Shown piece by piece: positions 17,857 through 27,562 of a stretch of DNA of 64,000 nucleotides. Every line of letters starts with the position of its first letter. The first letter of the stretch is position 1. The notes under the pieces were generated by a model, which saw only the letters and a list, made by a program, of their open reading frames with translations, ran no database searches and was not told the DNA's origin. The stretch comes from Nocardioides jensenii JCM 1364 = NBRC 14755 (GTDB taxonomy: Bacteria > Actinomycetota > Actinomycetes > Propionibacteriales > Nocardioidaceae): assembly GCF_001552535.1 (NCBI RefSeq), contig NZ_BCRJ01000039.1, positions 1 through 64,000 on the forward strand, in the 5' to 3' direction. The position numbers and the translations under genes are program-made.

Positions 17857-18129
17857 GTGGCCCGTGTCGTCGTCGACGTCATGCTCAAGCCCGAAATCCT
17901 CGACCCCCAGGGCAAGGCCGTGCACGGCGCACTGCCTCGACTGGGATTCGACGGTGTCGCCGATGTCCGTCAGGGCAAGCGGTTCGAGATCGATCTCGAC
18001 GGTGAGGTCACCGAGGAGAGGCTGGCCGAGGTGCACAAGATCGCCGAGACCCTGCTCTCGAACCCGGTGATCGAGGACTACGCGATCCACATCGAGGGCG
18101 ACGCGGCTCCCGGAAAGCGCCGCGCCTGA
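17857..18129 (+). CDS. purS: FGAM synthase subunit PurS
   Basis: 90 residues. Small subunit that joins PurL (758-residue type) and PurQ into the three-part FGAM synthase of Gram-positive bacteria. Typical sequence: [19 protein letters not shown], then [22 protein letters not shown] start with AAGGAG 7 bases upstream. Its stop overlaps the purQ ATG (TGATG), so subunit ratios are set by coupled translation. Confidence 0.97.
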   Translation: MARVVVDVMLKPEILDPQGKAVHGALPRLGFDGVADVRQGKRFEIDLDGEVTEERLAEVHKIAETLLSNPVIEDYAIHIEGDAAPGKRRA

Positions 18130-18797
18130 TGAAGATCGGAGTCGTCACCTTCCCCGGGTCCCTCGATGACGTCGACGCCCAGCGCGCCGTGCGCCTCGGT
18201 GGCAACGAAGCGGTCGCGCTCTGGCACGGTGACCACGACCTCCAGGGCGTGGACGCGGTGGTGCTTCCCGGCGGCTTCTCCTACGGCGACTACCTGCGGT
18301 GCGGGGCGATCTCGCGCTTCTCGCCGGTGATGACCGAGGTCATCGCCGCGGCCGGCAGGGGGCTGCCCGTGCTCGGCATCTGCAACGGCTTCCAGATCCT
18401 CTGCGAGTCCCACCTGCTGCCGGGTGCGCTGATCCGCAACGACCACCGCAAGTTCGTCTGCCGCGACCAGCGCCTGCGCATCGAGAACAACCGCACCCCC
18501 TGGACCTCGTCGTACGACGACCGCGCCGAGATCACCATCGTGCTCAAGAACGGCGAGGGCTCCTATGTCGCCGACACCGAGACCCTCGACCGCCTCGAAG
18601 GCGAGGGACGGGTCGTCGCGCGCTACCTCGACGGCAACCCGAACGGCTCGCTGCGCGACATCGCCGGCATCACCAACGAGGCCGGCAACGTGGTCGGCCT
18701 GATGCCGCACCCCGAGCACGCGATCGAGGACCTCTGCGGCCCCGGCACCGACGGCCTCGGCTTCTTCACCGGCCTGGTCGAGAAGACATTCGCATGA
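18129..18797 (+). CDS. purQ: FGAM synthase glutaminase subunit PurQ
   Basis: 222 residues, class I glutamine amidotransferase that supplies ammonia to PurL. The nucleophile Cys is in [10 protein letters not shown] (about residue 86), and the His and Glu of the triad are in PHPEHA near the C-terminus. [16 protein letters not shown] is the oxyanion region. Separate short PurQ, consistent with the PurS/PurL/PurQ form. Its stop overlaps the start of the next gene (ATGA). Confidence 0.97.
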   Translation: MKIGVVTFPGSLDDVDAQRAVRLGGNEAVALWHGDHDLQGVDAVVLPGGFSYGDYLRCGAISRFSPVMTEVIAAAGRGLPVLGICNGFQILCESHLLPGALIRNDHRKFVCRDQRLRIENNRTPWTSSYDDRAEITIVLKNGEGSYVADTETLDRLEGEGRVVARYLDGNPNGSLRDIAGITNEAGNVVGLMPHPEHAIEDLCGPGTDGLGFFTGLVEKTFA

Positions 18798-19240
18798 GCC
18801 CGTTGGCCCTGTTCCGCCGGGTCGCGATCGCCGAGGCGGTCACCTGGGCACTGCTGCTCGTCGGCATGTTCCTCAAGTACGTCACCGAGACGACCGAGCT
18901 CGGCGTCCGCATCTTCGGCATGGTCCACGGCGTCGTCTTCGTCGCCTACTGCCTGACCACGGTCGTGGTCTGGATCGACCAGAAGTGGACGTTCGGCCGT
19001 CTCGCGCTCGGCCTGGTCAGCGCCGTCCCGCCGTTCATGACGGTGTGGTTCGATCGCCATGCCGAGAAGGCCGGCGCCCTCGACTCCACGTGGCGGCTTC
19101 GGGCCGAACAGCCCACGGGCCAGCTCGAGAAGCCCACCGCCTGGGTGCTGCGCAATCCCGTGGCCGGTGCGTTGACCGGGCTGGTCGCGGTCGGCGTACT
19201 CACCGCCGTTGCCCTGACCGTCGGGCCGCCGGCAAGCTGA
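18794..19240 (+). CDS. DUF3817 integral membrane protein
   Basis: 148 residues with four hydrophobic helices. The arrangement fits DUF3817: an N-terminal [16 protein letters not shown] helix, [16 protein letters not shown], and [18 protein letters not shown] non-conserved tail ends in another membrane helix. Its ATG overlaps the purQ stop by four bases, so it is made with the purine enzymes. Members of this family often sit beside purine or tRNA genes in actinobacteria from memory; function unknown. Confidence 0.85.
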   Translation: MSPLALFRRVAIAEAVTWALLLVGMFLKYVTETTELGVRIFGMVHGVVFVAYCLTTVVVWIDQKWTFGRLALGLVSAVPPFMTVWFDRHAEKAGALDSTWRLRAEQPTGQLEKPTAWVLRNPVAGALTGLVAVGVLTAVALTVGPPAS

Positions 19241-19262
19241 CCTGCCGACGACCCGACCAGGC

Positions 19263-20618
19263 TCAGTAGCGTCCGTCGCGCAGCCGTGCCCAGGCCGCCC
19301 GGTTCAGCACACCGGTGTCCGAGCTGCGCAGGTTGCGCTGCCACAGCTTCATCACGGACTCGGTGCGGGCGTCGAAGACTCCGGTCACCGGCACGTAGCG
19401 TCCGGTGGCCGCGGTCAGTGCCCGCTGCGCCAACCGAACCGGAGGGCCGGTGTGACCGCGCTTGACGGTGCGGTAGTTGCCGGTGCTGTTCAGCATCACC
19501 CAACTGCGCTTGGTCCAGGTCACCGAGACGCGGATGCCGCGCTGGCGCTGGAAGGCGTTGATCGCGGCGATCGTGGGTGCGTCGTACCTGCCGGTGATGG
19601 CGCCCGAGTAGAGCTTGACGTGGGTCAGCTGGCACTGGAGGGCCTTGACCGCCGTGACGTTCGACGGCGCGAGCCGCCTGTTCAACGCGGGGAACGAGGA
19701 GAGGTTGATGTTGGCCTTGCCGCGGCAGCTCAGCCCCTGGCGCCCTGCGATCGACCCCTTGCCGACGTCGAGGAAGTTGCTGTCGATGTTGATCGTGGTG
19801 CCGCCCCACGTCTCGTTGTGGCCGCCCCGGTACTGCTTGACCCGGCTGTGCGGCTGCCAGCCGTCCTCACGGATGTAGTTGGTCGAGGTGTTGGCCCGGC
19901 CGTCCCACCGGGCGATCCAGATCCGGTCGGGAAGGGTGAAGCGACCCGGTCGGTCGACCCGCGCGTCGTCGAGCATCTTGATGCCCGAGCCGGCGCTGGA
20001 GTAGACCCCCGAGACGTAGCCGAGGGCGTGCAGTCGACCCGTCCACGCGTGCAGGAAGTAGATCGCCGACTCGCGGCACGAGGTGATGGTGTGGTTGAAG
20101 CCCTCAAGGTCGTACCACAGCGTGCTGCCCGGGACGATGCCCAGGTTCTTGGCCGCGGCGACCGCCTTGTCGGCCTCGCGACGGCCCTGTCCACGCGCGG
20201 CCTGGTAGCTCTTGTAGCTGCTCGGCTTGATGGTCTCGTCGGTGCCGTAGCGCGGGAACCGGTCGAGGCAGTCGGCCTGCGGCCCGAGGGTGATCGGCAG
20301 GATCACCCAGCGGTTCGCGAGCTGGTGGCTGATCCAGCTCTTCGACAGGTTGGGTTGGCTGCGGCAGGCGCGGGACTCACCGGAGATGTAGATGCCGACC
20401 GCGGAGAACGGGGAGTGCTCCATCCAGGCGTTCATCTTCGCCTGGGTCGGGGCGACGCACTGGTCGAAGCCGTAGCCGGTGAAGTCGCCGGGGGTGACCC
20501 GGTTGGCCGCGTGCGCGGGGGCCGCGAGGGAGGTCAGTGCGAAGCCGGCGAGGGTGGCGGCGAGGCCGCTGGCGACGAGGCTTCGCAGTCGCGAGCGAGT
20601 CTGGGATTGGGGGCTCAT
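19263..20618 (-). CDS. Secreted DUF1906 glycoside-hydrolase-like protein with peptidoglycan-binding repeats
   Basis: 451 residues. The Sec signal peptide (RSRLRSLVASGLAATLAGFALTSLA, cut after APAHA) is followed by a DUF1906 domain (FTGYGFDQC start, GVYSSAG, LWYDLEGF, then RIWIARWDG), a TIM-barrel fold related to GH25-like lysozymes. Asp and Glu of YDLEGF are candidate catalytic acids. The C-terminal third has two PG-binding-1-like segments (VKALQCQLTHVKLYSGAITGRYDAPTIAAINAFQ... and VRLAQRALTAATGRYVPVTGVFD...). Probably a cell wall hydrolase or wall-binding protein. ATG 20618 has GGAG 7 bases upstream; TTG 20630 is less likely. Confidence 0.85.
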   Translation of the reverse strand: MSPQSQTRSRLRSLVASGLAATLAGFALTSLAAPAHAANRVTPGDFTGYGFDQCVAPTQAKMNAWMEHSPFSAVGIYISGESRACRSQPNLSKSWISHQLANRWVILPITLGPQADCLDRFPRYGTDETIKPSSYKSYQAARGQGRREADKAVAAAKNLGIVPGSTLWYDLEGFNHTITSCRESAIYFLHAWTGRLHALGYVSGVYSSAGSGIKMLDDARVDRPGRFTLPDRIWIARWDGRANTSTNYIREDGWQPHSRVKQYRGGHNETWGGTTINIDSNFLDVGKGSIAGRQGLSCRGKANINLSSFPALNRRLAPSNVTAVKALQCQLTHVKLYSGAITGRYDAPTIAAINAFQRQRGIRVSVTWTKRSWVMLNSTGNYRTVKRGHTGPPVRLAQRALTAATGRYVPVTGVFDARTESVMKLWQRNLRSSDTGVLNRAAWARLRDGRY

Positions 20619-20693
20619 GAGGGTCTCCAAGGGGGAAGGAACTGCGTCACCCTAACCACACAAGTCACAGCAGTAACAGTGGTTCGGTTGAAC

Positions 20694-20705
20694 TACAAAT
20701 CTGTA
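20694..20705. promoter_or_regulatory. AT-rich dyad between DUF1906 and purL genes
   Basis: TACA-aatc-TGTA in an AT-rich patch. The DUF1906 gene probably starts from TAGGGT on the minus strand near 20650-20655. Nothing else is clear in 20619-20786. Confidence 0.3.
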
Positions 20706-20786
20706 ATTCGTGCAGGTCAGCGGGGGTGTGACCGGATCGTCAGGTTCGCTGCCGAGTGCCCCGAACGGTCGTCGGCCCACCGGCCC

Positions 20787-20792
20787 TAGGAT
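20787..20792 (+). promoter_or_regulatory. purL -10 hexamer, leaderless start
   Basis: TAGGAT, 7 bases before GTG 20800. This decides between GTG 20800 and ATG 20791, which overlaps the hexamer itself. Confidence 0.5.
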
Positions 20793-20799
20793 GTGCGTC

Positions 20800-23076
20800 G
20801 TGCCTGAGACTTCCCGCCCTGTCCTCGACACCGTCGCTGTCGCCGCCGCCGACCCCACGCGTGAGCAGCCGTGGGCGGACCTCGGCCTGAAGGCCGACGA
20901 GTACGACCGCATCCGCGAGATCCTCGGCCGTCGGCCCACCAGCTCCGAGCTGGCGATGTACTCGGTGATGTGGTCGGAGCACTGCTCCTACAAGAGCTCC
21001 AAGGTGCACCTCAAGCAGTTCAGCGAGATCCCTCAGGAGACTCCTGTCGGCAAGATGCTGGCCGGCATCGGCGAGAACGCCGGCGTCATCGACATCGGCC
21101 AGGGCTACGCGGTCACCTTCAAGGTCGAGTCGCACAACCACCCGTCGTACGTCGAGCCCTACCAGGGCGCCGCGACCGGCGTCGGCGGCATCGTCCGCGA
21201 CATCCTCGCCATGGGCGCCCGACCGGTCGCCGTGATGGACCCGCTGCGCTTCGGCCCGCTCGACGCCGACGACACCCACCGCGTGCTGCCCGGCATCGTG
21301 GCCGGCGTCGGTGGCTACGGCAACTGCCTGGGCCTGCCGAACATCGGCGGCGAGGTCGTCTTCGACGAGACGTACGCCGGCAACCCGCTGGTCAACGCGC
21401 TCTCCATCGGCGTCCTCCGCCACGAGGACCTCCACCTCGCCAAGGCCTCCGGCGTCGGCAACCAGGTAATCCTCTACGGCGCCCGCACCGGCGGCGACGG
21501 CATCGGCGGGGTCTCCATCCTCGCCTCGGAGACCTTCGAGTCGACCGGTCCGGCCAAGCGGCCGAGCGTCCAGGTCGGCGACCCGTTCATGGAGAAGCTG
21601 CTCATCGAGTGCACCCTCGAGCTGTTCCAGGCTCGTGTGGTGGCCGGCATCCAGGACCTCGGTGGCGCCGGACTCTCGTGCGCCACCTCCGAGCTGGCCT
21701 CCGCCGGTGACGGCGGCATGCGCTGCTCTCTCGACAAGGTGCCGCTGCGCGACTCGACGCTCTCGCCGGAAGAGATCCTGATGAGCGAGTCGCAGGAGCG
21801 GATGATGGCCGTCGTCGAGCCCGGCGACGTCGACGCCTTCATGGCGATCTGCGAGAAGTGGGACGTCGAGGCCGTCGCGATCGGCGAGGTCACCGACACC
21901 GGACGCCTCGAGATCGACTGGAACGGCGAGCGTGTCGTCGACGTGCCGCCGCGTTCGGTGGCCCACGACGGGCCGACGTACAACCGGCCGTTCGCGCGCC
22001 CCGACTGGCAGGACGCCCTCCAGGCCGACGGTGCCGAGAAGCTGGCCCGCCCCGCGACCGGCGACGAGCTCAAGCAGACCCTGCTGCAGCTGATCGCCTC
22101 GCCGAACCTGTGCGACAAGTCGTGGGTCACCGACCAGTACGACCGCTACGTGCAGGGCAACACCGTGCTCGCCCAGCCGTCCGACTCCGGCATGATCCGC
22201 GTCGACGATCAGACCAACCTCGGGGTCGCGGTCTCCACCGACTGCAACGGCCGCTTCGCCAAGCTCGACCCGTACGCCGGCGCGCAGCTGGCGCTGGTCG
22301 AGTCCTACCGCAACGTGTCCACCGGTGGCGCGACGCCGATGGCGATCAGTGACTGCCTGAACTTCGGCTCGCCCGAGGACCCCGACGTGATGTGGCAGTT
22401 CGCCGAGGCCTGCCGCGGTCTCAAGGACGCCTGCCTCGAGCTCGGCATTCCGGTCACCGGCGGCAACGTCAGCCTCTACAACCAGACCGGCGAGACCGCG
22501 ATCCTGCCCACCCCGGTGGTCGCCGTGCTCGGCGTGATCGAGGACGTCACCCGGCGTACGCCGACCGGCTTCGAGGTCGAGGGCGAGCGCATCTTCCAGC
22601 TCGGTGCCACCCGGGAGGAGCTCTCCGGCTCCGAGTGGGCCCACGTCGTGCACGGCCACCTCGGTGGGCGTCCACCGCTGGTGGACCTGGCCGCCGAGAA
22701 GGCACTGAGTCAGCTGTTGGTCGAGGCGGTCGGCCTGGTCACCAGCGCCCACGACCTCTCCGACGGTGGTCTCGCCGTCGCGCTGGCCGAGTCCGCACTG
22801 CGCAACGGCATCGGCGCCGCGGTCGCCGTCCAGGGCGACGCGTTCGTCGACCTGTACGCCGAGTCAGCTGCCCGAGCGATCGTCACGGTTCCGGATGCCT
22901 CGGCCGACGCGCTGGTCGCGCTGGCCGAGAAGCACGGGGTGCCGTTGACCCCGCTCGGCCGCACCGGCGGCGCCGGCATCTCCGTCGAGGGTCCCGCGGG
23001 AGACACGCTGTTCGACGTCCCCGTCGAGGAGATCCGCGCCGCGTGGGTCGCGACCCTCCCTGCCGCGCTGGGCTGA
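20800..23076 (+). CDS. purL: FGAM synthase large subunit PurL
   Basis: 758 residues, the small PurL form that needs PurS and PurQ. It converts FGAR, glutamine-derived ammonia and ATP to FGAM. Motifs: [53 protein letters not shown]-like [17 protein letters not shown], and the second half [12 protein letters not shown] and [12 protein letters not shown], which show the internal duplication of the AIRS fold. The purSQ operon is 2 kb upstream, separated by the minus-strand DUF1906 gene. Confidence 0.97.
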   Translation: MPETSRPVLDTVAVAAADPTREQPWADLGLKADEYDRIREILGRRPTSSELAMYSVMWSEHCSYKSSKVHLKQFSEIPQETPVGKMLAGIGENAGVIDIGQGYAVTFKVESHNHPSYVEPYQGAATGVGGIVRDILAMGARPVAVMDPLRFGPLDADDTHRVLPGIVAGVGGYGNCLGLPNIGGEVVFDETYAGNPLVNALSIGVLRHEDLHLAKASGVGNQVILYGARTGGDGIGGVSILASETFESTGPAKRPSVQVGDPFMEKLLIECTLELFQARVVAGIQDLGGAGLSCATSELASAGDGGMRCSLDKVPLRDSTLSPEEILMSESQERMMAVVEPGDVDAFMAICEKWDVEAVAIGEVTDTGRLEIDWNGERVVDVPPRSVAHDGPTYNRPFARPDWQDALQADGAEKLARPATGDELKQTLLQLIASPNLCDKSWVTDQYDRYVQGNTVLAQPSDSGMIRVDDQTNLGVAVSTDCNGRFAKLDPYAGAQLALVESYRNVSTGGATPMAISDCLNFGSPEDPDVMWQFAEACRGLKDACLELGIPVTGGNVSLYNQTGETAILPTPVVAVLGVIEDVTRRTPTGFEVEGERIFQLGATREELSGSEWAHVVHGHLGGRPPLVDLAAEKALSQLLVEAVGLVTSAHDLSDGGLAVALAESALRNGIGAAVAVQGDAFVDLYAESAARAIVTVPDASADALVALAEKHGVPLTPLGRTGGAGISVEGPAGDTLFDVPVEEIRAAWVATLPAALG

Positions 23077-23119
23077 CCCACAGGGTTTGGCCGCCCGCCA
23101 GGTGGGAATTCGTGGGCAC

Positions 23120-24268
23120 ATGAGAAATCGACCTGTGCTGATCGGCCTTGCCGCGGGCGCGTTGGCGCTGACGGTGGCCTGTTCCGGCTCCGACGACTCG
23201 GACGACTCCGACCACGTGGACAAGGCCGCGCCGCTCTCCAGTGGTTACAGCGTGCGGGCCGCCCTCGCCGAGATCCCCGATTCCGCCGTGGAGGGCGAGG
23301 TCCTGGTGCAGACCGCCGACCTGCGTGCTGCGACCGAGGCGGCCGGTGTGGAGTTCCCCACCGACGGCAGTCGCGAGGGGACGACACCCTGGTTGATGGC
23401 GCTGACCGACGGCGCCTCTGATCGACCCGCACCCGGCTTCGTTCCCCTCCCGGAGTCCTTCAACCTGCAGAGCGCGTCGCCCGACGACTTCGCCGGCGTT
23501 CTCGGGTGGTCCGTCCTGGACGTCGACTCGTTCGTGGAGCTCTCCGTGCCGCCCGGCCGCTTCGCCGTGGTCACCGGTGACTTCGACGACGACACGCTCT
23601 CCGGCGACCTGACCGAGGTCGAGGACGGCATCGTGACCGACCGTGAGGGCGAGGACTTCGAGAACGACCTGGCCTCCGTCAACGCCACGAACCCACTCGG
23701 CGTGCCCACCCGGCTGGCCAGGCAGGATGACCGGATCGCGCTCGGCACGTCGACCCCCGCCGTCCGGTCCTGGCTCGACGGCGGGGACACCCTGGCCGAC
23801 GACGACGCCCTGGCCGCGGTCGCCGGTGCGCTCGACGACGAGGACGTGGTCTCAGCAGTGCTGACCCACGTCGAGGGTGGGCAGGACCCGGCGGCCGCGC
23901 TCGGCTCCCAGGCGAGCCCGGAACAGCTGAAGGCACTCTCGGAGCAGATCGACGGCTTCGTGCCCGATGACCCGTTCGACGCGGTCGGCATCGGTTGGGC
24001 GGTCGACGACGGCAAGGCGGAGGTTCACGTCGCCTACCACTTCGAGTCCGACGACGCCGCGACCGATGGTGCCAAGGTGCTGGAGAAGACCTACCGCGAG
24101 GGGGTCAGCGTGGTCTCGCAGACGCCGTTCAGCGACTACCTGTCGGTCGACGACGTCGAGACGGACGACTCCGTGGTCACCGTCTCGGTCACGCCCGCCG
24201 ACGACAACCGGGACGGTTTCCTCTACCAGGCACTCGTGCAGCGCGAGCTCCTGTTCGTCTCCCGCTGA
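23120..24268 (+). CDS. Putative lipoprotein, unknown function
   Basis: 382 residues from ATG 23120. Lipoprotein signal MRNRPVLIGLAAGALALTVAC with Cys at 21, followed by an acidic Ser/Asp linker. The mature part is acidic, with phrases such as PLPESFNLQSASPDDFAGVLGWSVLDVDSFVELSVPPGRFAVVTGDFD, and looks globular. No known domain recognised. It starts 44 bases after the purL stop and might be cotranscribed. The next gene converges on its end. Confidence 0.75.
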   Translation: MRNRPVLIGLAAGALALTVACSGSDDSDDSDHVDKAAPLSSGYSVRAALAEIPDSAVEGEVLVQTADLRAATEAAGVEFPTDGSREGTTPWLMALTDGASDRPAPGFVPLPESFNLQSASPDDFAGVLGWSVLDVDSFVELSVPPGRFAVVTGDFDDDTLSGDLTEVEDGIVTDREGEDFENDLASVNATNPLGVPTRLARQDDRIALGTSTPAVRSWLDGGDTLADDDALAAVAGALDDEDVVSAVLTHVEGGQDPAAALGSQASPEQLKALSEQIDGFVPDDPFDAVGIGWAVDDGKAEVHVAYHFESDDAATDGAKVLEKTYREGVSVVSQTPFSDYLSVDDVETDDSVVTVSVTPADDNRDGFLYQALVQRELLFVSR

Positions 24269-24290
24269 CCCTCCCACGCGAGCCACGCCG

Positions 24291-25094
24291 TCAGGAGGAG
24301 TTGCGCATCGCCCGCAGGCCGATGCAGACGCCGAGTGCCGCCACGACGGCCGAGCCCGCGAACCCGGCGGCGATCGTGTCGATCGGGTAGTTGCCGGCGA
24401 AGAGCTCCCGCACGGCCTCGACGACGTACGTCAGCGGGTTGAGGTCGGAGGCGATCTCGAGCCACCGCGGCGCACCGTCGAGGGGCAGCAGGATGCCGGC
24501 CAGCAGCAGCACCGGGAAGATCAGCGTCTGCTGCACGGTCCAGAAGACCCACTCGCTGTCCCTCGAGGCCAGGGCCAGGGCGAACGACAACGCGCCGACA
24601 CCGATGCTGAACAGCGACAGGATGACGACGCCGACGAGTACGCCGCCCAGGTGCAGGTCGAAGCTGAACGGTGTGACGACCAGCAGGATGATCGCGGTCT
24701 GCATCAGCATCGGCACGACCTCCTTCAGGGCCCGCCCGACCAGCAGTGACGAGCGGCTCAACGGAGAGACCAGCAGTCGCTCGTGCGACCCGGTGAGCAT
24801 CTCGTTGGTCAGGTTGGCCCCGGTGAAGGAGGCGCCCATCAGGCAGGTCATCGCCACGATGCCGGGCACGAACCACTGCAGCGCGGAGCCGTCGGGAGTC
24901 TCGGGGAGCAGTGGCGCGAACAGCCCGAGGAAGACCAGTGGCTGCACCATCGCGAAGAGCACCGACGCCGGCTCGCGCAGCACCGGCTTCAGCTCGCGGG
25001 TCATCACGTTCCAGGTGTCGGCCCAGAATCCGTTGACCGGGCTGTCCGGCGTCGTCTGCCGGACGGGGGTGGGGGTCAGGACTGCGGTGCTCAT
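24291..25094 (-). CDS. ABC-2 type transporter permease
   Basis: 267 residues, six membrane helices. ABC-2 family (DrrB-like): VMTRELKPVLREPASVLFAMVQPLVFLGLF at the start, a conserved LNPLTYVVEAVRELFAG motif before the last helix. Exports a drug or lipid-like compound as a partner of the ATPase gene just upstream, whose stop it overlaps (ATGA). Substrate unknown. Confidence 0.92.
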   Translation of the reverse strand: MSTAVLTPTPVRQTTPDSPVNGFWADTWNVMTRELKPVLREPASVLFAMVQPLVFLGLFAPLLPETPDGSALQWFVPGIVAMTCLMGASFTGANLTNEMLTGSHERLLVSPLSRSSLLVGRALKEVVPMLMQTAIILLVVTPFSFDLHLGGVLVGVVILSLFSIGVGALSFALALASRDSEWVFWTVQQTLIFPVLLLAGILLPLDGAPRWLEIASDLNPLTYVVEAVRELFAGNYPIDTIAAGFAGSAVVAALGVCIGLRAMRNSS

Positions 25095-26134
25095 GCTGCT
25101 TCCTCCGTGTGGTTCGAGTGGTCGGTCGTGGTCGAGCCGTCGGTGGCGCCAACCGCCTGCTCCTGTGCTTCGCGCAGGCTGCGCCCGGTCAGGTTGAGGA
25201 ACACGTCGTCGAGCGTGGGGCGGGCGACCTCGATGCTGCGGGGGGCCATCCCACGACGGTCCAGCTCGACGAGCAGTCCGGGTGCGATCTCGTGCCCGCC
25301 GGCCACCCGCACGGTGACCACGTCGTGGTCGCGCTCGACGACCGCGCCGTCGATGCGGGCCGCCTGCTCGGCGGCCACGGTGGCGTCGATGTCGTCGACC
25401 AGTCCGATGGTGAGCAGGTCACCGAGTCCGGACTTCAGCGACTGTGCGGTGTCGTCGGCGATCACGGTGCCGTGGTCGATCACGATCACCCGCTCGGCCA
25501 GCGCATCGGCCTCGTCGAGGTAGTGCGTGGTCAGCACGATCGTGGACCCGGTCGAGGCGTGAAGCCGCTCGATCTGGGCCTGCAGGTTGGCCCGGTTCTG
25601 CGGGTCCAGCCCGGTCGAGGGCTCGTCGAGGAAGAGCACCCGGGGCAGGTGCACGAGGCCCATCGCGATGTCGAGGCGCCGGCGCTGGCCTCCGGAGAGC
25701 GTGGAGACCTTGCGGTCCGCGACCGCGGACAGGTCGAGGTCCTCGATCAGCTCGTCGGCCCGGGCGTGGGCGTCGGCGCGGGAGAGCCCGTGCGCCCGGC
25801 CCTGGCTGACCAGCTCGTCCCGGCCGCGCTGGACGTGCCCGGCGCCGTTGCCCTGCCCGACGAAGCCGATCGCCCGGCGTACCTCGCGCTGCCCGGAGAC
25901 CACGTCGTGGCCGGCGACGGTGGCGGTGCCGGACGTCGGCGGGATCAGCGTGGTGAGCATCCGCAGGGTGGTGGACTTGCCCGCGCCGTTGGGGCCGAGG
26001 AAGGCGACCAGCTCGCCCTGGCCGATCTCGAGATCGAGGCCGCGAACCGCCTCGACCGTGTGCTTGCGTGTCGTGAAGTGCCGGGTCAGCCCCCGGGTCG
26101 CGATCACGGGTCCGGTCATCGTGTGTGTGGTCAT
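25091..26134 (-). CDS. ABC transporter ATP-binding protein, DrrA type
   Basis: 347 residues. Walker A GPNGAGKST near residue 48, Q-loop, signature LSGGQRRRLD, Walker B VLFLDEPSTGLD and switch His of LTTHYLDEA, all intact. The C-terminal extension of about 100 residues is like DrrA/NodI-type exporters. It forms an exporter with the following ABC-2 permease. The divergent WYL regulator starts 63 bases away and probably controls this pair. Confidence 0.94.
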   Translation of the reverse strand: MTTHTMTGPVIATRGLTRHFTTRKHTVEAVRGLDLEIGQGELVAFLGPNGAGKSTTLRMLTTLIPPTSGTATVAGHDVVSGQREVRRAIGFVGQGNGAGHVQRGRDELVSQGRAHGLSRADAHARADELIEDLDLSAVADRKVSTLSGGQRRRLDIAMGLVHLPRVLFLDEPSTGLDPQNRANLQAQIERLHASTGSTIVLTTHYLDEADALAERVIVIDHGTVIADDTAQSLKSGLGDLLTIGLVDDIDATVAAEQAARIDGAVVERDHDVVTVRVAGGHEIAPGLLVELDRRGMAPRSIEVARPTLDDVFLNLTGRSLREAQEQAVGATDGSTTTDHSNHTEEAA

Positions 26135-26155
26135 GACGGAGACGATTCCGGAGAT

Positions 26156-26190
26156 TCAGGCCACTTCCTGACCGCTATCAGAATTAGTCT
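26156..26190. promoter_or_regulatory. Operator candidate and WYL gene -10
   Basis: TCAGG (26156-26160) and CCTGA (26167-26171) form an inverted repeat with a 6-base gap between the divergent ABC operon and the WYL gene. TAGTCT at 26185-26190 is 7 bases before the WYL ATG, so that mRNA is probably leaderless. Confidence 0.4.
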
Positions 26191-26197
26191 GGACGAC

Positions 26198-27145
26198 ATG
26201 AACACCAGCGCCCGGATGCTGCGTCTCCTCTCCCTGTTGCAGACCCACCGCTACTGGCCCGGCGGCGAGCTCGCCGACCGGCTCGAGGTCAGCGCGCGCA
26301 CCCTGCGCCGCGACATCGACCGGCTGCGCGAGCTCGGCTATCCCGTCGACGCGGCTCGTGGCGTGGCCGGGGGCTACCAGCTGCAGGTCGGCTCGACCCT
26401 TCCTCCGCTGCTCCTCGAGGACGAGGAGGCGGTCGCCATCGCGGTCGGCCTGCGCACCGCCGCGGCCGGAGCCGTCGACGGCATGGAGGAGACCTCGCTG
26501 CAGGCCCTGACCAAGGTGATCTCGTTGATGCCGCCGCGGCTGCGTCGCCGGATGGACGCGCTGAAGTCCCAGACCGTGCCCGCCCCGTCGTACGGCCCGA
26601 GCATCGACGCGACCACGCTGACCACCCTCGCGCAGGGGTGCCGCGACCAGGAGACGGTGCGGTTCGGCTACACCGCCAAGGCAGCCGAGCAGACCCAGCG
26701 CCATGTCGAGCCGCGCCGGCTGGTCTCGATCGGGCGGCGGTGGTACCTGGTCGCCTGGGACCGCGGCCGCGACGACTGGCGCAGCTTCCGGGTCGACCGG
26801 ATCGGCGCGGTCGAGCTGACCGGCAACCGCTTCCTGCCGCGCGACCTGCCCGCCGACGACGAGCTCGCCTTCGTCCGGGCCGGCTTCAAGTCCATCCCGC
26901 GCCGGTACGACGTCCGCGTGCGGTTCGTGGCCCCGCTGGAGGTCGTGGCCGCTGTCGTCGGCAGATGGGCCGAGCTGTCCAGCGACGGTGAGACCACCCT
27001 GATGAAGATGCAGGTCGACGACTTCTTCTGGCCACTGGCCGTGCTCGGGTCGGTTCCCGCCGACTTCACCGTCGAACAGCCGCCGGAGCTCGTCGAGGCC
27101 GTCGCCGCGAACGCGACCCGGATGGCCCGCTCGGTCCGCCCCTGA
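26198..27145 (+). CDS. WYL-domain transcriptional regulator
   Basis: 315 residues. An N-terminal helix-turn-helix (RMLRLLSLLQTHRYWPGGELADRLEVSARTLRRDIDRLRELGYPV) of DeoR/YafY type, then a WYL domain (FGYTAKAAEQTQRHVEPRRLVSIGRRWYLVAWDRGRDDWRSFRVDRI) and a WCX-like C-terminal part. WYL proteins sense ligands and bind DNA. Divergent from the ABC exporter, which it likely controls together with itself. ATG chosen from the close -10; earlier in-frame starts lie in the antisense of the ATPase gene. Confidence 0.93.
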   Translation: MNTSARMLRLLSLLQTHRYWPGGELADRLEVSARTLRRDIDRLRELGYPVDAARGVAGGYQLQVGSTLPPLLLEDEEAVAIAVGLRTAAAGAVDGMEETSLQALTKVISLMPPRLRRRMDALKSQTVPAPSYGPSIDATTLTTLAQGCRDQETVRFGYTAKAAEQTQRHVEPRRLVSIGRRWYLVAWDRGRDDWRSFRVDRIGAVELTGNRFLPRDLPADDELAFVRAGFKSIPRRYDVRVRFVAPLEVVAAVVGRWAELSSDGETTLMKMQVDDFFWPLAVLGSVPADFTVEQPPELVEAVAANATRMARSVRP

Positions 27146-27167
27146 GCCGACACCGGAGTATGGACCC

Positions 27168-27533
27168 GTGGCCAAACAACTCGTCCCCGCCGACCAGGCC
27201 GCCGTCGATGCCGCAGTGGCCCGGTGGCGGGGGAGTCGCGACGCACCGGACCGCGCCGATCTGAGGCTGCTGACCAAGCACTTCCTGGCGCTGCTGCAAC
27301 AACGCGCCCCCGGCAACTCCGTCGAGGTCCGCGTGCCGCCGTACGCCGCCGTGCAGGTGATCCCCGGCGTCCGCCACACCCGGGGTACGCCGCCAGCGGT
27401 CGTCGAGCTGAACGCCGAGACCTGGATCGCCCTGGCCACCGGCGAGCTGGCGTTCGCCGAGGCCGAGCACGACGGCCGGGTGCGCGCCAGTGGTGAGCGG
27501 GCCGACCTCACGCCCCACCTGCCGCTGGGCTGA
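27168..27533 (+). CDS. Sterol carrier family (SCP-like) protein
   Basis: 121 residues. It resembles the actinobacterial SCP2-fold domain also seen at the end of mycothiol-dependent maleylpyruvate isomerase-like proteins: AVQVIPGVRHTRGTPPAVVELNAETWIALATGELAFAEA, with a strand-rich core and a final helix. Binds a hydrophobic ligand by family analogy. GTG start 6 bases after GAGTAT. It stands alone between the WYL gene and the dehydrogenase. Confidence 0.7.
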   Translation: MAKQLVPADQAAVDAAVARWRGSRDAPDRADLRLLTKHFLALLQQRAPGNSVEVRVPPYAAVQVIPGVRHTRGTPPAVVELNAETWIALATGELAFAEAEHDGRVRASGERADLTPHLPLG

Positions 27534-27562
27534 GCGCGTCGTCGGCCCACTACGGTGGATCC

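Noticed and set aside
20740-22752. 670-residue minus-strand frame opposite purL
   Set aside because: Shadow of purL; low-complexity Val/Gly/Asp content.
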